Positions 53,866-62,221 of a DNA stretch of 64,000 nt are shown one piece after another (the stretch's first letter is position 1; the number at the start of each line of letters is the position of its first letter). Position numbers and translations under genes: made by a program. This DNA is from Thermoanaerobaculum sp964488355. Lineage in GTDB: Bacteria > Acidobacteriota > Thermoanaerobaculia > Thermoanaerobaculales > Thermoanaerobaculaceae. Below the pieces are notes generated by a model. The model worked only from the letters and a program-made list of their open reading frames with translations. It did no database searches and was not told where the DNA came from. The stretch covers positions 90,315 through 154,314 of the forward strand of contig CAZAUJ010000006.1 in NCBI GenBank assembly GCA_964488355.1, in the 5' to 3' direction.

Positions 53866-55070
53866 GGACGGCCTCGCTCACCTGGTCATCGCCTCTGCCA
53901 CCCACGCGCAGTGGCGTGGCCGATTACGCTTTCGAGCTTTTGCCCGAGCTGGCGCGGTACGCCAGCGTGAGCGTGGTGGAACCCCCCCACTGGCCAGGTC
54001 CCCGGCCCCCATGGGCTGAAAAGGTGGGCTGGCTGAAGCCCGACGCCCCGCCGAAGGCCCTGGAGCTTGTGCATTTGGGCAACAACCCGTACCACCTTTG
54101 GGTCCTTGGAAGGCTGCGGCGCTGGGGCGGGGTGGTGGTGCTCCACGATTCGGTTTTGCACCACCTGTTGGTGGAGGAAGCGGCCAGCGACGGGAGCTGG
54201 GACCGATTCGCCAGCGAGCTGGAGCACGCTCACGGCCAAGCGGGGGCGGCGTTGGCTCGCGCTCGCGCCTGGGGGTTTGCGGCTCCCCTGGACCCGTTTC
54301 TTTTTCCTGCCCGCACGAGCGTGCTCCGCTTTGCCCGAGGGGTGGTGGTGCACAGCCGCTGGGCACAGGAGCAGCTGCAGCAGGAGGTGCCTCAGCTGCC
54401 CGTGGTCCAGGTACCGCTGGCGGTGGCGGACCTGAGCGGCGGCGATGGCGGCCGCCTGCGGCAACAACTGGGCTGGCAGAAGGGTGAGCTTTTGGCCGTG
54501 CATCTAGGCTTTCTCACCCCGGCCAAAGGCCTGGCGGAGATCCTGCAGGCCATGCTGATCGCGAGCCGGCTGCGGCTACCGGTAAGGCTGCTGGTGGTGG
54601 GTGAGGGGCGGGAAAGGGAGCAGCTCGCTGAGGGCATTGCCCAGCTGGGACTGGTCGAGCGGGTACGGCTTCTGGGCTACGTGGGCAAGGAGCAGCTGGG
54701 GCAGGTGCTGGCTACGGCCGATGTGGGCTTGGTTCCCCGTTACCCCACGGCCGGCGAAACGTCCGCCGCGGCTTTGAGGTTTTTGGCAGCCGGAAAGCCC
54801 GTGATCGTTTGCGGGTACCAGCAGTTTCTGGAACTGCCACACCAGGTAGCGTTGCGCATTCGACCCGGGCGGGAAGGGCTGGTGGACCTGGTGCGTTGGC
54901 TTGGCTTCCTTGCCAGCCACCCACGGGCGCTGGCCGAGGCCAAAGAAAGGGCGAGAAGGTTCTGGCAGGAGGCCGGTCATCCGCCGGATAAGGCCGCTGA
55001 GGCTTTGGTAGCGGCCATTGCCGGTCTCACTGAGCGGCGAGGTGACCGCGCTCGGAAAGCAGGGGGTTAA
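53862..55070 (+). CDS. Glycosyltransferase family 4
   Basis: The 402-residue protein has a GT-B fold with an N-terminal segment (SPLPPTRSGVADYAFELLPEL, a typical opening of mannosyl-type GT4), a middle VHLGNNPYH and VVLHDSVLHHLL, and a C-terminal donor domain with LAVHLGFLTPAKGLAEILQAM and LVVGEGRERE. The usual EP[FYE]G ending is replaced by RYPTAGETSAAALRFLAAGKPVI. The start GTG overlaps prfB by 4 nt. It may modify lipids or envelope glycans with lnt and the patatin gene; the acceptor is unknown. A Nudix gene follows after 2 nt. Confidence 0.88.
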   Translation: MRTASLTWSSPLPPTRSGVADYAFELLPELARYASVSVVEPPHWPGPRPPWAEKVGWLKPDAPPKALELVHLGNNPYHLWVLGRLRRWGGVVVLHDSVLHHLLVEEAASDGSWDRFASELEHAHGQAGAALARARAWGFAAPLDPFLFPARTSVLRFARGVVVHSRWAQEQLQQEVPQLPVVQVPLAVADLSGGDGGRLRQQLGWQKGELLAVHLGFLTPAKGLAEILQAMLIASRLRLPVRLLVVGEGREREQLAEGIAQLGLVERVRLLGYVGKEQLGQVLATADVGLVPRYPTAGETSAAALRFLAAGKPVIVCGYQQFLELPHQVALRIRPGREGLVDLVRWLGFLASHPRALAEAKERARRFWQEAGHPPDKAAEALVAAIAGLTERRGDRARKAGG

Positions 55071-55072
55071 CC

Positions 55073-55666
55073 GTGTGGTACCTGGAGGTGGAGCAGCGTC
55101 TGCAGGCGCGACCCGTACGACGGCTGCGGGAGCCGGGGGCCAAGCCGGCGGCGGTGCTGGTGCCTCTTTACGTGGCCGAGGGGCAGCTTTGGGTCTTGCT
55201 CACCCGGCGAGCCGACCACCTGCTCCACCATCCCGGGCAGTACGCCTTTCCCGGGGGTATGCGCGACGAGGGTGACAGCGACGAGGTGGCCACCGCCTTG
55301 CGTGAGGCGCAGGAGGAGCTGGGCATCCCGCAAGAAAGCGTGATGGTGCTGGGAGCGCTGGACGACCTCCTGACCGTCACCGGTTTCGTCATCTCGCCGG
55401 TGGTGGGAGCCCTTCCGTACCCGCACCAGCTTCAGCCCGATCCGCGGGAGGTGGCGGCGGTGGTTCCCGTACCTTACGCTGTCGTGGCCAATCCCCTCCT
55501 GGTGGAGGAACAAGAGTTGAGCTGGCGGGGGAAGAAACTACGTTCGCCCGTGCTCCATTATGGTGCCCATCGCATTTGGGGCGCCACCGCGCGCATTCTG
55601 CTCGACCTTGTAGACCACCTCAGCGGCGGGGGGGTGGCGGGGGAGGAACCAACGCCGCATTCATGA
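55073..55666 (+). CDS. Nudix hydrolase, CoA pyrophosphatase-like
   Basis: The 197-residue protein has a Nudix box GGMRDEGDSDEVATALREAQEELGI near residues 62-85 and the preceding LLTRRADHLLHHPGQYAFPGG segment, the signature of the NudL/CoAse (UPF0035) group that splits CoA into 3',5'-ADP and phosphopantetheine. A final LHYGAHRIWGATARIL also fits. The last 15 residues are Gly/Pro rich. The GTG start is 2 nt after the glycosyltransferase stop. The 3' end overlaps the convergent TPR gene by 47 nt. Confidence 0.87.
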   Translation: MWYLEVEQRLQARPVRRLREPGAKPAAVLVPLYVAEGQLWVLLTRRADHLLHHPGQYAFPGGMRDEGDSDEVATALREAQEELGIPQESVMVLGALDDLLTVTGFVISPVVGALPYPHQLQPDPREVAAVVPVPYAVVANPLLVEEQELSWRGKKLRSPVLHYGAHRIWGATARILLDLVDHLSGGGVAGEEPTPHS

Positions 55667-57242
55667 GGGCTTGCGCTGCCGCCGCCTTTTCCGCCCACCT
55701 GCGTGCCTGCGCCACCCGTGGCGGGCTGCCTTTCAACCCTTCCGCCTCTTCCAGAGTGTGAGCGGCCGCTTCCCACTGCCCCAGTTGGTATTGGGTGTAA
55801 CCCAAGAGGGTGCGTGCCCCTCCATCGGCGGGGAAGAGCCTGACCAGGTGCTGCAGGAGCTCTAAGGCTTCCTCCGCCTTCCCCTTAGCCAACAGGGCAC
55901 GGGCCCGCAGCAGCTGTGCCTGGGGATCCGGGTCATCGGCAGAGAGCAGCTGCAACACCTTCTCGCTTTCCTTGACTCGCAAGGCGGCCTCGGCGGCAAA
56001 AAGGCGGAAATCTTGGCCGGCCTTGGCCGCCTCCGCCAGCCGAGAAGCCGCCGCCTGGGCATCGCCCGCCGCCAGGTACGCTACCCCCAGCCAGCCGGTG
56101 GCCCAAGGGTCCTGTGGCCGCACCTGCAAGGCTCGCAGCACGTGACTGATGGCCTCTTGCGTTTTCCCCTCCGTCAGGGCCAGTTGCGCTCGCACCACGC
56201 GGGCTTCAAACAACGTGCCGTTGCTCTTCAAGGCTTGGTCCAGAAGGTCTTTGGCCGAGGCGTAGTCCTGCAGGCTGGCGGCTAGTAAGCCAGCTGCGGC
56301 CAATGCCCGGTCGTTAGCCGGGTCCAGGTTTACGGCCTTGCGAAAAGCGTCCCGCGCAGCGGCTGGCCGCTGCCGAGCTAGCTCCAGCTCGCCCAGGGCG
56401 AGGTAGAGCTCAGGGTTTTCGCTGCTGATGATGGCGGTTTGCAGGGCGCTGTACGCCTCGTCAAAGGCCCCGGCTTCCAGGTACGCCTGAGCCAGCACCT
56501 CGAAGGCTGGGGTGCAGGAGGGGAAGGCGTCCAGCACCCCCTGGAGCAGGGCAATGGCATTTTGGGGTTGGCCGGCAACCAGAAACTGCCGTGCCTGGCG
56601 GATGAGCTCCAAGGGGACCACCGGGGTACCCGGAGTGGCCTGGGAGGCGGTGCGCAGGGCCTGGCCGCGGCCGTGCAAGCGGAGCGCTTCGCTGGACCGC
56701 CCAAGGCGGTCGAGGATATCCGCCTCTAGCTCCAGCAGGTCGGGCAAGGTGGCCGGCCCTTGGCTCGCTTCCAGGGCCTTCGCCTCTGCCAGCAGCGCTT
56801 CCAAAGCCATAGCATCCACCGCGGTGGCCAGCCGGGCGCGCAGGGCGGAGAGGCCGGCTCTCGGCACCGCCAGCGTGGGGGTGGCTGCTACCGGCGGGGG
56901 AGCCGCGGCTTGGCTTTTCACCCGGTTGAACAGGTGGACGAACTCGTCGGTGTAAAGGTCGGGAATGATCTCCAGGTCGGGAGCGTCCTGCAAGGCTTGT
57001 CGCAAGGTTTGCTCAGCTTTGCTGCGGTTTTTGAGCGCAAAGAAGTAGGTCCAAGCCAGCTTCACGCGAATTTCCGCGCGGCTGCGCGGATCGTTTTCCT
57101 CTGCCGCTGCTCGGGCAAAAAGCTGCGCCGCCTTGTTCCACTGTCCCTGGCGGAAGGCATCGTGGGCTTGGTCCAAGGTGGTTTGGGCAGCTGCGCCCAC
57201 CGCCTGGGCTAGAAGCAACAGCCAGAGCGCTGGTGGTCTCAT
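55620..57242 (-). CDS. Secreted or periplasmic TPR repeat protein
   Basis: The 540-residue protein has a signal peptide (residues 1-19) and then more than ten helix pairs with TPR character (ALALAxxxLxxGxxxxA.. and A.WxxLAxxY), such as AIALLQGVLDAFPSCTPAFEVLAQAYLEAG and AAARDAFRKAVNLDPANDRALAAAGLL. TPR proteins usually act as scaffolds in the envelope. The N-terminal 120 residues with EIIPDLYTDEFVHLFNRVK are family specific. Its ATG at 57242 has no ribosome site and TACACT exactly 6 nt upstream. The Ser/Thr kinase gene lies upstream on the same strand, 58 nt away. Confidence 0.85.
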   Translation of the reverse strand: MRPPALWLLLLAQAVGAAAQTTLDQAHDAFRQGQWNKAAQLFARAAAEENDPRSRAEIRVKLAWTYFFALKNRSKAEQTLRQALQDAPDLEIIPDLYTDEFVHLFNRVKSQAAAPPPVAATPTLAVPRAGLSALRARLATAVDAMALEALLAEAKALEASQGPATLPDLLELEADILDRLGRSSEALRLHGRGQALRTASQATPGTPVVPLELIRQARQFLVAGQPQNAIALLQGVLDAFPSCTPAFEVLAQAYLEAGAFDEAYSALQTAIISSENPELYLALGELELARQRPAAARDAFRKAVNLDPANDRALAAAGLLAASLQDYASAKDLLDQALKSNGTLFEARVVRAQLALTEGKTQEAISHVLRALQVRPQDPWATGWLGVAYLAAGDAQAAASRLAEAAKAGQDFRLFAAEAALRVKESEKVLQLLSADDPDPQAQLLRARALLAKGKAEEALELLQHLVRLFPADGGARTLLGYTQYQLGQWEAAAHTLEEAEGLKGSPPRVAQARRWAEKAAAAQALMNAALVPPPPPPRR

Positions 57243-57248
57243 GGTGCC

Positions 57249-57277
57249 AGTGTAGCAAAGCTCCTCCCGGTGGCTAA
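57249..57277 (-). promoter_or_regulatory. Promoter of the TPR gene (leaderless)
   Basis: On the minus strand TTAGCC (57277-57272), 17 nt, and TACACT (57254-57249) precede GGCACC and the ATG. The TACACT-GGCACC-ATG block is nearly identical to the one before the symporter gene at 32394. Confidence 0.5.
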
Positions 57278-57300
57278 GGTGGGGCGGAAAAGCCCTCGTG

Positions 57301-58860
57301 TTAAGGATGTACCACCACGCGGGTGGGGCGCACGTCGCTCACCTCCACCTGCTCGCGGAAGCTGCTGCCGTTGGGCCAACGAACCTCCAGCTGGTGCGTG
57401 CCTACGGCCACCTTGCGCTCCCGCAGGGGCAGACTGCCCAGCGGGCGACCGTCCAGGAACACCTCGGCGCCGCGAATGGGGACGCCCAAGTCGGGCAGCA
57501 CGTCTAACAGGCCAAAGCGGGGCAATTCGAAAACCAGGCGAGGGTTGTCCGCCGAGACCACCACCTCTTCGGTACGGTCCAAAAACCCGGAAATGCGCAA
57601 CCGCACCCGGTGAGCCCCAGCAGGCAGGGTGAGCTTTTGTGCCGCCACCTTGCCCAACAGGCGGCCATCTACCTCCACTTCCGCCGGCGGGCTCACCAGG
57701 ATTTCCACCTCCACAAGGGTGGGAGTCGGCGTAGCCGCAGGGGTGGGCAACGCCACCGGTCCAGGAGTTGGCGTGGGCGGCAGGAGAGCCTCATGCTTGC
57801 CCTGGTTGGGGCTACCGGCCAGAAGGGCGAACAGCGCCGCGGCACCTCCCAGGCCGGCGGCACCCACGATCCAGGGCCAGCGCGCTGCCTTGCGCACTGG
57901 CGGGCGCAGCGGCTCGGTGGGCAAGTGGTCCAGCGGGGCGGCGGAAAGCTGCGTGGCGCCGGTGATCTCCAGCGGGCTCTTGCCCTCCAAGCGGGCGAGC
58001 TCAGCCCTCACCACGGCGGTGGTGGTATCCGCCCTGGGCTGGGTAGACAGCAGTTCCTGCAAGACCAGCTTCAGCTCCCAGGCAAAATCGCGCACCGAAG
58101 GGAAGCGCTTGGCTGGGTCCTTAGCTAGGGTTTTGAGAATGGCTTTTTCCAACCGTTCGGGACAGGCCCTGTTGCGTTGCCGCGGGGGGACCGGGTCCTG
58201 ATTGAGAATTTGGTAGAGGATGTTGGAGATGTTGGGCCCGGAAAACGGCCGCACCCCGGTCACCATCTCGTAAGCCATGACACCGAGGGCGAACAGGTCA
58301 CTACGGTGGTCCACCGGCTGGCCGGAGAGCTGCTCCGGGGAGAGGTAGCCGGCCGTGCCCAAAGCCACACCCGTTTGCGTGAGCCGGCTGTCGGATTGCA
58401 GGGACTTGGCAATGCCGAAATCCATAATCTTTACCATGCCGTCTCCCAGCACCCGCACGTTGGCTGGCTTGATATCGCGGTGCACCACCCCGCGGGAGTG
58501 GGCGTACTCCAGACCCGCACACACCTGGAGCAGGATGCCGAGGGCAGCCGGCAAGGAGAGGCGCTCCTTGCCCATCAGCTCATCCAGGTCCACGCCTGTG
58601 AGGAACTCCTGCACGAAGTATGGGGTGTTGTTTTCCACCCCAAAGTCGTAAATCATGGTGATGTTGGGGTGCTGCAGGTTGCCCGCTAGCTGGGCCTCGC
58701 GGAAAAAGCGCTGCGTGGTCTCCGGATCCGTGGCGCTGCAGGTCTTGAGAGCCACCCACCGCTGGATGTACGGGTCCCAAGCCTTGTACACCACTCCGAA
58801 ACCACCCATGCCAATTTGCTCGGCAATCTCGTATTTGCCAATCCTTTTCACCGTATCCAT
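57301..58860 (-). CDS. Ser/Thr protein kinase with C-terminal PEGA domains
   Basis: The 519-residue protein has a Hanks-type kinase domain (residues 8-265): glycine loop GMGGFGVV at 17-24, Lys39 in VALK, HRDIKPANV, DFG and a SPEQ segment, so it should be active. A transmembrane helix lies near 350-370. Two PEGA domains follow, separated by Thr/Pro-rich stretches, probably extracytoplasmic and able to sense the envelope. It is a membrane receptor kinase, common in Acidobacteriota and Myxococcota. The ATG at 58860 is chosen; the frame stays open 5' but over low-quality sequence. FHA-domain genes elsewhere in the window may be downstream. Confidence 0.92.
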   Translation of the reverse strand: MDTVKRIGKYEIAEQIGMGGFGVVYKAWDPYIQRWVALKTCSATDPETTQRFFREAQLAGNLQHPNITMIYDFGVENNTPYFVQEFLTGVDLDELMGKERLSLPAALGILLQVCAGLEYAHSRGVVHRDIKPANVRVLGDGMVKIMDFGIAKSLQSDSRLTQTGVALGTAGYLSPEQLSGQPVDHRSDLFALGVMAYEMVTGVRPFSGPNISNILYQILNQDPVPPRQRNRACPERLEKAILKTLAKDPAKRFPSVRDFAWELKLVLQELLSTQPRADTTTAVVRAELARLEGKSPLEITGATQLSAAPLDHLPTEPLRPPVRKAARWPWIVGAAGLGGAAALFALLAGSPNQGKHEALLPPTPTPGPVALPTPAATPTPTLVEVEILVSPPAEVEVDGRLLGKVAAQKLTLPAGAHRVRLRISGFLDRTEEVVVSADNPRLVFELPRFGLLDVLPDLGVPIRGAEVFLDGRPLGSLPLRERKVAVGTHQLEVRWPNGSSFREQVEVSDVRPTRVVVHP

Positions 58861-59049
58861 AGGACGCTGAAACTTTAGCAGTTTTTGCCCTCGGAAAGAA
58901 GGTCCCGTACCCGTCCAAAATGGCCGCGGTGGGTGTGGAGGGCAGCAGGCCGGGCGTTCCCCGTTGCGAGAAACTGACAAAGGCCCCGACGCCTTTCAGT
59001 GGCGAGGGAGTTGGTTGCCCACCTGGTCATGCCCCGGGGTCGGAGACCA

Positions 59050-59300
59050 TTCTTGTGATCGCGAGAGACCGAAGTTCGCCTTTCTCGTTGCGAGGCCCTC
59101 GAAAGGGGCCGAAGCCATCCCTGTGGCGAAGCCCGCAAGGGCCGAAGCCATCTCAAAGCTTCCACGCCTAGCTTAAACCCCTAGATTGCTTCGCCGCCTA
59201 TGGCGGCTCGCAACGCTTCGCGGATTGCTTCGCTTCGCTCGCGATGGCAGCGGTACTCCGTCATTGTGAGGGGCCGAAGGCCCCGAAGCAATCACGTCAT
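59050..59300. repeat. Cluster of REP-like short interspersed repeats, both orientations
   Basis: At least five copies of a roughly 30-bp unit occur, of the form GTTGCGAGGCCC..GGGCCGAAGCCATC. Plus-strand copies are at 59087-59119, 59122-59152 and 59259-59293. Inverted copies are at 59184-59214 and 59223-59248. A weaker copy lies near 59055. Each has a GCC/GGC hairpin at its centre, such as GGGGCC-GAA-GGCCCC at 59270-59284. The conserved ends read GATTGC or GCAATC. Such repeats are usually dispersed many times in a genome. Confidence 0.75.
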
Positions 59301-59451
59301 TCCATCGTCAGCACGGCAGGTCGCCACGAGCCCGTGGGCCCTCCGAGTTTCTCGGACCTCGCCCTGCTGGCACGTTTCTGGGCCGTGGCGGCCCCGGCCA
59401 CGCTGTCGAGCGAGCCGGCTCGCCATGAGGAACGAAGGCTCGAGGCCGTGT

Positions 59452-59457
59452 TAGCCT
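59452..59457 (+). promoter_or_regulatory. Possible -10 (TAGCCT) for the lipoprotein gene
   Basis: TAGCCT is 6 nt before the GTG at 59464 and matches only the three most conserved -10 positions. No -35 is convincing. It is listed because the spacing matches several other genes here that lack a ribosome site. Confidence 0.3.
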
Positions 59458-59463
59458 TAAACC

Positions 59464-60120
59464 GTGCGTGCGGGTTGGATCTTGTTAGTCTTGGGTTTGG
59501 GGGCCTGCGCGGGATCATCGGAAAAGACCAGCGAGCCACCGATGCCTTCCCCATCGCCGAGCCGGCTCACCCAAGCCCAGCTGCAGGATAAGGATTTGGA
59601 AATGTACTTGGCGGTGAAGAGGAAGGCTTTGAGCCGGCTGGAAGAGGCCCTCGATCAGTTGGAAAGGCGGGGCGGCGACCCGCTGCGCGGGCTGGCAGAG
59701 ATTCCGGTGGTCGAGCGAGAGGCAGCACGGGCGCTGGGCTACGATCCTCAACGTTACGCCCAGGTGAAGGAGGAGGTGGCCCGGCTGGTGGCGGAGAGAA
59801 GCCGGCGGGAGGAGCGCGCACGCCTGGAGCAAGAGCTCAAGAAAACCCAGGAGGAGCTGATCCATCTGCGGGAGCAAACCCGGGATGCGGCGGCGAGAGA
59901 GTTCCTCGAAGCGCAGCTGCGCGTGCTTGAGAGGGAGCTAGCACGGCTCGACCGAGAGGAAGAACAGGTTGAGGGCGGAAAGGAAAAAGAAGCGCTTCTG
60001 GCGCGCTTTCGCGTGCAGATGGCGCAGCTTGACGCTCGGCAGCAGCGTTTAGAACGCCGCATCCGGCAGGCATGGGAAATGACCCGCCAACGCCTACCGG
60101 CCACCCCCAATGCCCGCTAG
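59464..60120 (+). CDS. Predicted coiled-coil lipoprotein
   Basis: The 218-residue protein has a lipoprotein signal: MRAGWILLVLGLGAC with the acylated Cys at residue 15 and AGSS after it. After about 20 Ser/Pro-rich residues the rest is one long charged coiled coil (LEEALDQLERRGG, EVARLVAERSRREERARLEQEL, and similar). It probably lies at the periplasmic face of a membrane. The family is unknown to me. The GTG at 59464 has no ribosome site. Its stop TAG shares CTAG with the stop of rex on the other strand. Confidence 0.72.
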   Translation: MRAGWILLVLGLGACAGSSEKTSEPPMPSPSPSRLTQAQLQDKDLEMYLAVKRKALSRLEEALDQLERRGGDPLRGLAEIPVVEREAARALGYDPQRYAQVKEEVARLVAERSRREERARLEQELKKTQEELIHLREQTRDAAAREFLEAQLRVLERELARLDREEEQVEGGKEKEALLARFRVQMAQLDARQQRLERRIRQAWEMTRQRLPATPNAR

Positions 60121-60785
60121 CTCGCCGGCACCAGCCGTCCCCCTTGCGACAGGAAGAAGGACAGCAGCTCGAGGTTAATTTTCAGGTCTACGTTCTTCAA
60201 CTTGACCTCGGGATGTCCTTTAAGTTGGGTGGGGGCGAAGTTGAGGATGGCTTGGACCCCAGCCTCCACCAGCGCATCGAAAACCTTCTGCGCGGCGCTG
60301 GCGGGTACGGTAATCACGGCGATGTGCACATTCCGCTCTTTCACAATATCGGGCAAAAACTTTACGTCCTCCACCACCAGCCCACCGGGGATCTGCGTGC
60401 CGATTCGCTTGGGGTCGTTGTCCAGCACGCCCACGATGCGGAAGCCGCCGGTATTGAAGCCCGAGTAGTGAGCCAAGGCGGTACCCAAGTTTCCGGCGCC
60501 CACAATCACCGCCCGCCGCTCCTCGTTAAGGCCGAGGATGTTCACCAGGTGCTCTTTGAGCTGAGCCACGTTGTAGCCCACACCGCGGATGCCAAACTCG
60601 CCAAAGTAGGCCAAATCCTTGCGGATCTGGGCGGAGTTGAGGTGAAAGCGATCGGCCAGCTCCTGGGAAGAGATGGTTAACACCCCTTCCTGTTCTAGCT
60701 GATCCAAGCAACGCAGGTAGATGGAAAGACGGTTGATGGTCAGCTCCGAGATGCTTTCCACCGGAATGTAGCGCTTGAAGGCCAT
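60117..60785 (-). CDS. rex: Redox-sensing transcriptional repressor Rex
   Basis: The 222-residue protein has an N-terminal winged helix (residues 14-85: TINRLSIYLRCLDQLEQEG, TISSQELADRFHLNSAQIRKDLAYFGEFG) and a Rossmann domain with VGAGNLGTALAHY that binds NADH. Rex senses the NADH/NAD+ ratio and represses respiratory and fermentative genes. The C-terminal swap helix (LELLSFFLSQGG) is present. The start is 3 nt after the stop of nuoN, so rex is very likely in the nuo operon and may repress it. No Rex site is seen, because the operon promoter lies outside the window. Confidence 0.95.
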   Translation of the reverse strand: MAFKRYIPVESISELTINRLSIYLRCLDQLEQEGVLTISSQELADRFHLNSAQIRKDLAYFGEFGIRGVGYNVAQLKEHLVNILGLNEERRAVIVGAGNLGTALAHYSGFNTGGFRIVGVLDNDPKRIGTQIPGGLVVEDVKFLPDIVKERNVHIAVITVPASAAQKVFDALVEAGVQAILNFAPTQLKGHPEVKLKNVDLKINLELLSFFLSQGGRLVPAS

Positions 60786-60788
60786 GTC

Positions 60789-62219
60789 TCACCTCGCGAG
60801 AAAGCTCGCTGCCGCTTGCGCCAGCCCCACCAATGCCCGTGGGAAGATGCCCAAGAGCACCATGCCGAGCAGGCTCACAATGCCCACCAGGCGCACGGGC
60901 CAGGGCTGGCTAAAGGCCGGCCTGTGCTTCGGCAACGGCTTCATGTAGAGATAGTACACTACGCGCACGTAGTAGAAAACCGACACCAGGCTAGCCAACA
61001 CACCTACCACTGCCAGCCACACCAGGTTTTGATGCACGGCGGCGCGAAAGGCGAGGAACTTGCCCAAAAAGCCTACCGTCGGGGGAATGCCCGCCAAAGC
61101 GAACATGGCCACGGTCAAAGCAAAGGCTATCAGTGGCCGTTCCCACCCCTGCCCCGCCAGCTCTGTGATCAGGTGCGGCTCCTCTTCGTTTTCCGAAAAG
61201 GCGGAGACCGCAGCGAAAGCAGCCATGTTCATGAAGGTGTATGCGGCCAAGTAGACCAGCACGGCGCTCAGGCCCTCGGGCCCAAAGGCCACCACACCCA
61301 CGAGCGCGTAGCCCATGTGGGCAATGCCAGAGTAGGCGAGCATGCGCTTGATGTCCCTTTGGGCAATGGCCGCCAGGTTACCCAGGACCATGGACCCCAC
61401 AGCCAAAGCGGCCAAAGCCGCCGACCAGCGGGGGCTCAAGCTTTGAGGCGCGGCAAAGGCCACGACGCGCGCCAGCACCACCAAAGCCGCGCCTTTGGGA
61501 ACCACCGAGAGAAAGGCGGTCACTGGGGTGGGAGCCCCTTGGTAAACATCGGGGGCCCAGGCGTGGAAGGGGAAAAGGGCCAGCTTGAAGGCCAGCGCTG
61601 AGGCCAAGAGGGCCAGCCCCGTGACCGCCAGGGAGGGCTGCGAAAGGGGCCCTTCAAGGAGCTCGGGAATAGAAAGGGTGCCCGTCGCCCCGTAAAGCAA
61701 CGCCGCACCAAAGAGGAATACGGCGGAGGAAAAGGCGCCCACCACCAAGTACTTCCAGCCCGCTTCCAAAGAAAGAAGGCTGTCGCGGTGAAAGGCGTTG
61801 AGCGCGTAAAGGGCGATGGACAAAAGCTCCAGCCCGACGAAAACCACCAGGAGGTGGCTGGCCTTGGCCATGGTCATGGCTCCCACGGCGGCCCAAAGGA
61901 GCAAACCGAAAAACTCGCCATAACAAGCTTGGGTTCGCTTGAGGTAGGGATCAGCCATGAGTAGGGCCAGGGCAGCAGCCACCAGTACGTAGGTGTCCAC
62001 GAAACGGCCTAGCGAGTCCACTACCAAGGCCCTCGCCCAGATTTCGCCAGCCAATGGCGCCAGCCATCGGCCCAAAAGGGCGCCGAGTACCGCCGCCAGG
62101 CTGATCCAGGCCATGCTGGGACGCAGTCGCGGGGCAAAGGCATCCAGGAGGACCAGCAGACCTCCTAACAGCACTAAGGTAAGCTCGGGAACCACGCTGT
62201 AAAGCCAAAGCCAGCTCAA
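60789..62219 (-). CDS. nuoN: NADH-quinone oxidoreductase subunit N
   Basis: The 476-residue membrane subunit has about 14 helices of the antiporter-like family with the signature helix of HAWAPDVYQGAPTPVTAFLSVVPKGAALVVL, and GYALVGVVAFGPEG. NuoN is one of the three proton-pumping subunits of complex I. The TTG start follows GGGAGG, 2 nt after the nuoM stop. Order nuoL-nuoM-nuoN is the usual operon end. Confidence 0.96.
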   Translation of the reverse strand: MSWLWLYSVVPELTLVLLGGLLVLLDAFAPRLRPSMAWISLAAVLGALLGRWLAPLAGEIWARALVVDSLGRFVDTYVLVAAALALLMADPYLKRTQACYGEFFGLLLWAAVGAMTMAKASHLLVVFVGLELLSIALYALNAFHRDSLLSLEAGWKYLVVGAFSSAVFLFGAALLYGATGTLSIPELLEGPLSQPSLAVTGLALLASALAFKLALFPFHAWAPDVYQGAPTPVTAFLSVVPKGAALVVLARVVAFAAPQSLSPRWSAALAALAVGSMVLGNLAAIAQRDIKRMLAYSGIAHMGYALVGVVAFGPEGLSAVLVYLAAYTFMNMAAFAAVSAFSENEEEPHLITELAGQGWERPLIAFALTVAMFALAGIPPTVGFLGKFLAFRAAVHQNLVWLAVVGVLASLVSVFYYVRVVYYLYMKPLPKHRPAFSQPWPVRLVGIVSLLGMVLLGIFPRALVGLAQAAASFLAR

Positions 62220-62221
62220 GG

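Larger units (their letters stand above)
58861..59463. other. 600-bp intergenic region, repeat-rich
   Basis: This is the only gap over 300 bp. It divides divergent genes (the Ser/Thr kinase and a lipoprotein) and holds no coding sequence I can support. It contains a cluster of short degenerate repeats (see 59050-59300) and several perfect dyads further right: TCCGAG-TTT-CTCGGA near 59343-59357 and the palindrome GCGAGCCGGCTCGC near 59410-59423. TAGCCT at 59452-59457 sits 6 nt before the lipoprotein GTG. Confidence 0.7.

Noticed and set aside
59050..59300. CRISPR array
   Set aside because: The units vary in sequence, occur in both orientations and lack spacers of constant length; no cas genes are nearby.
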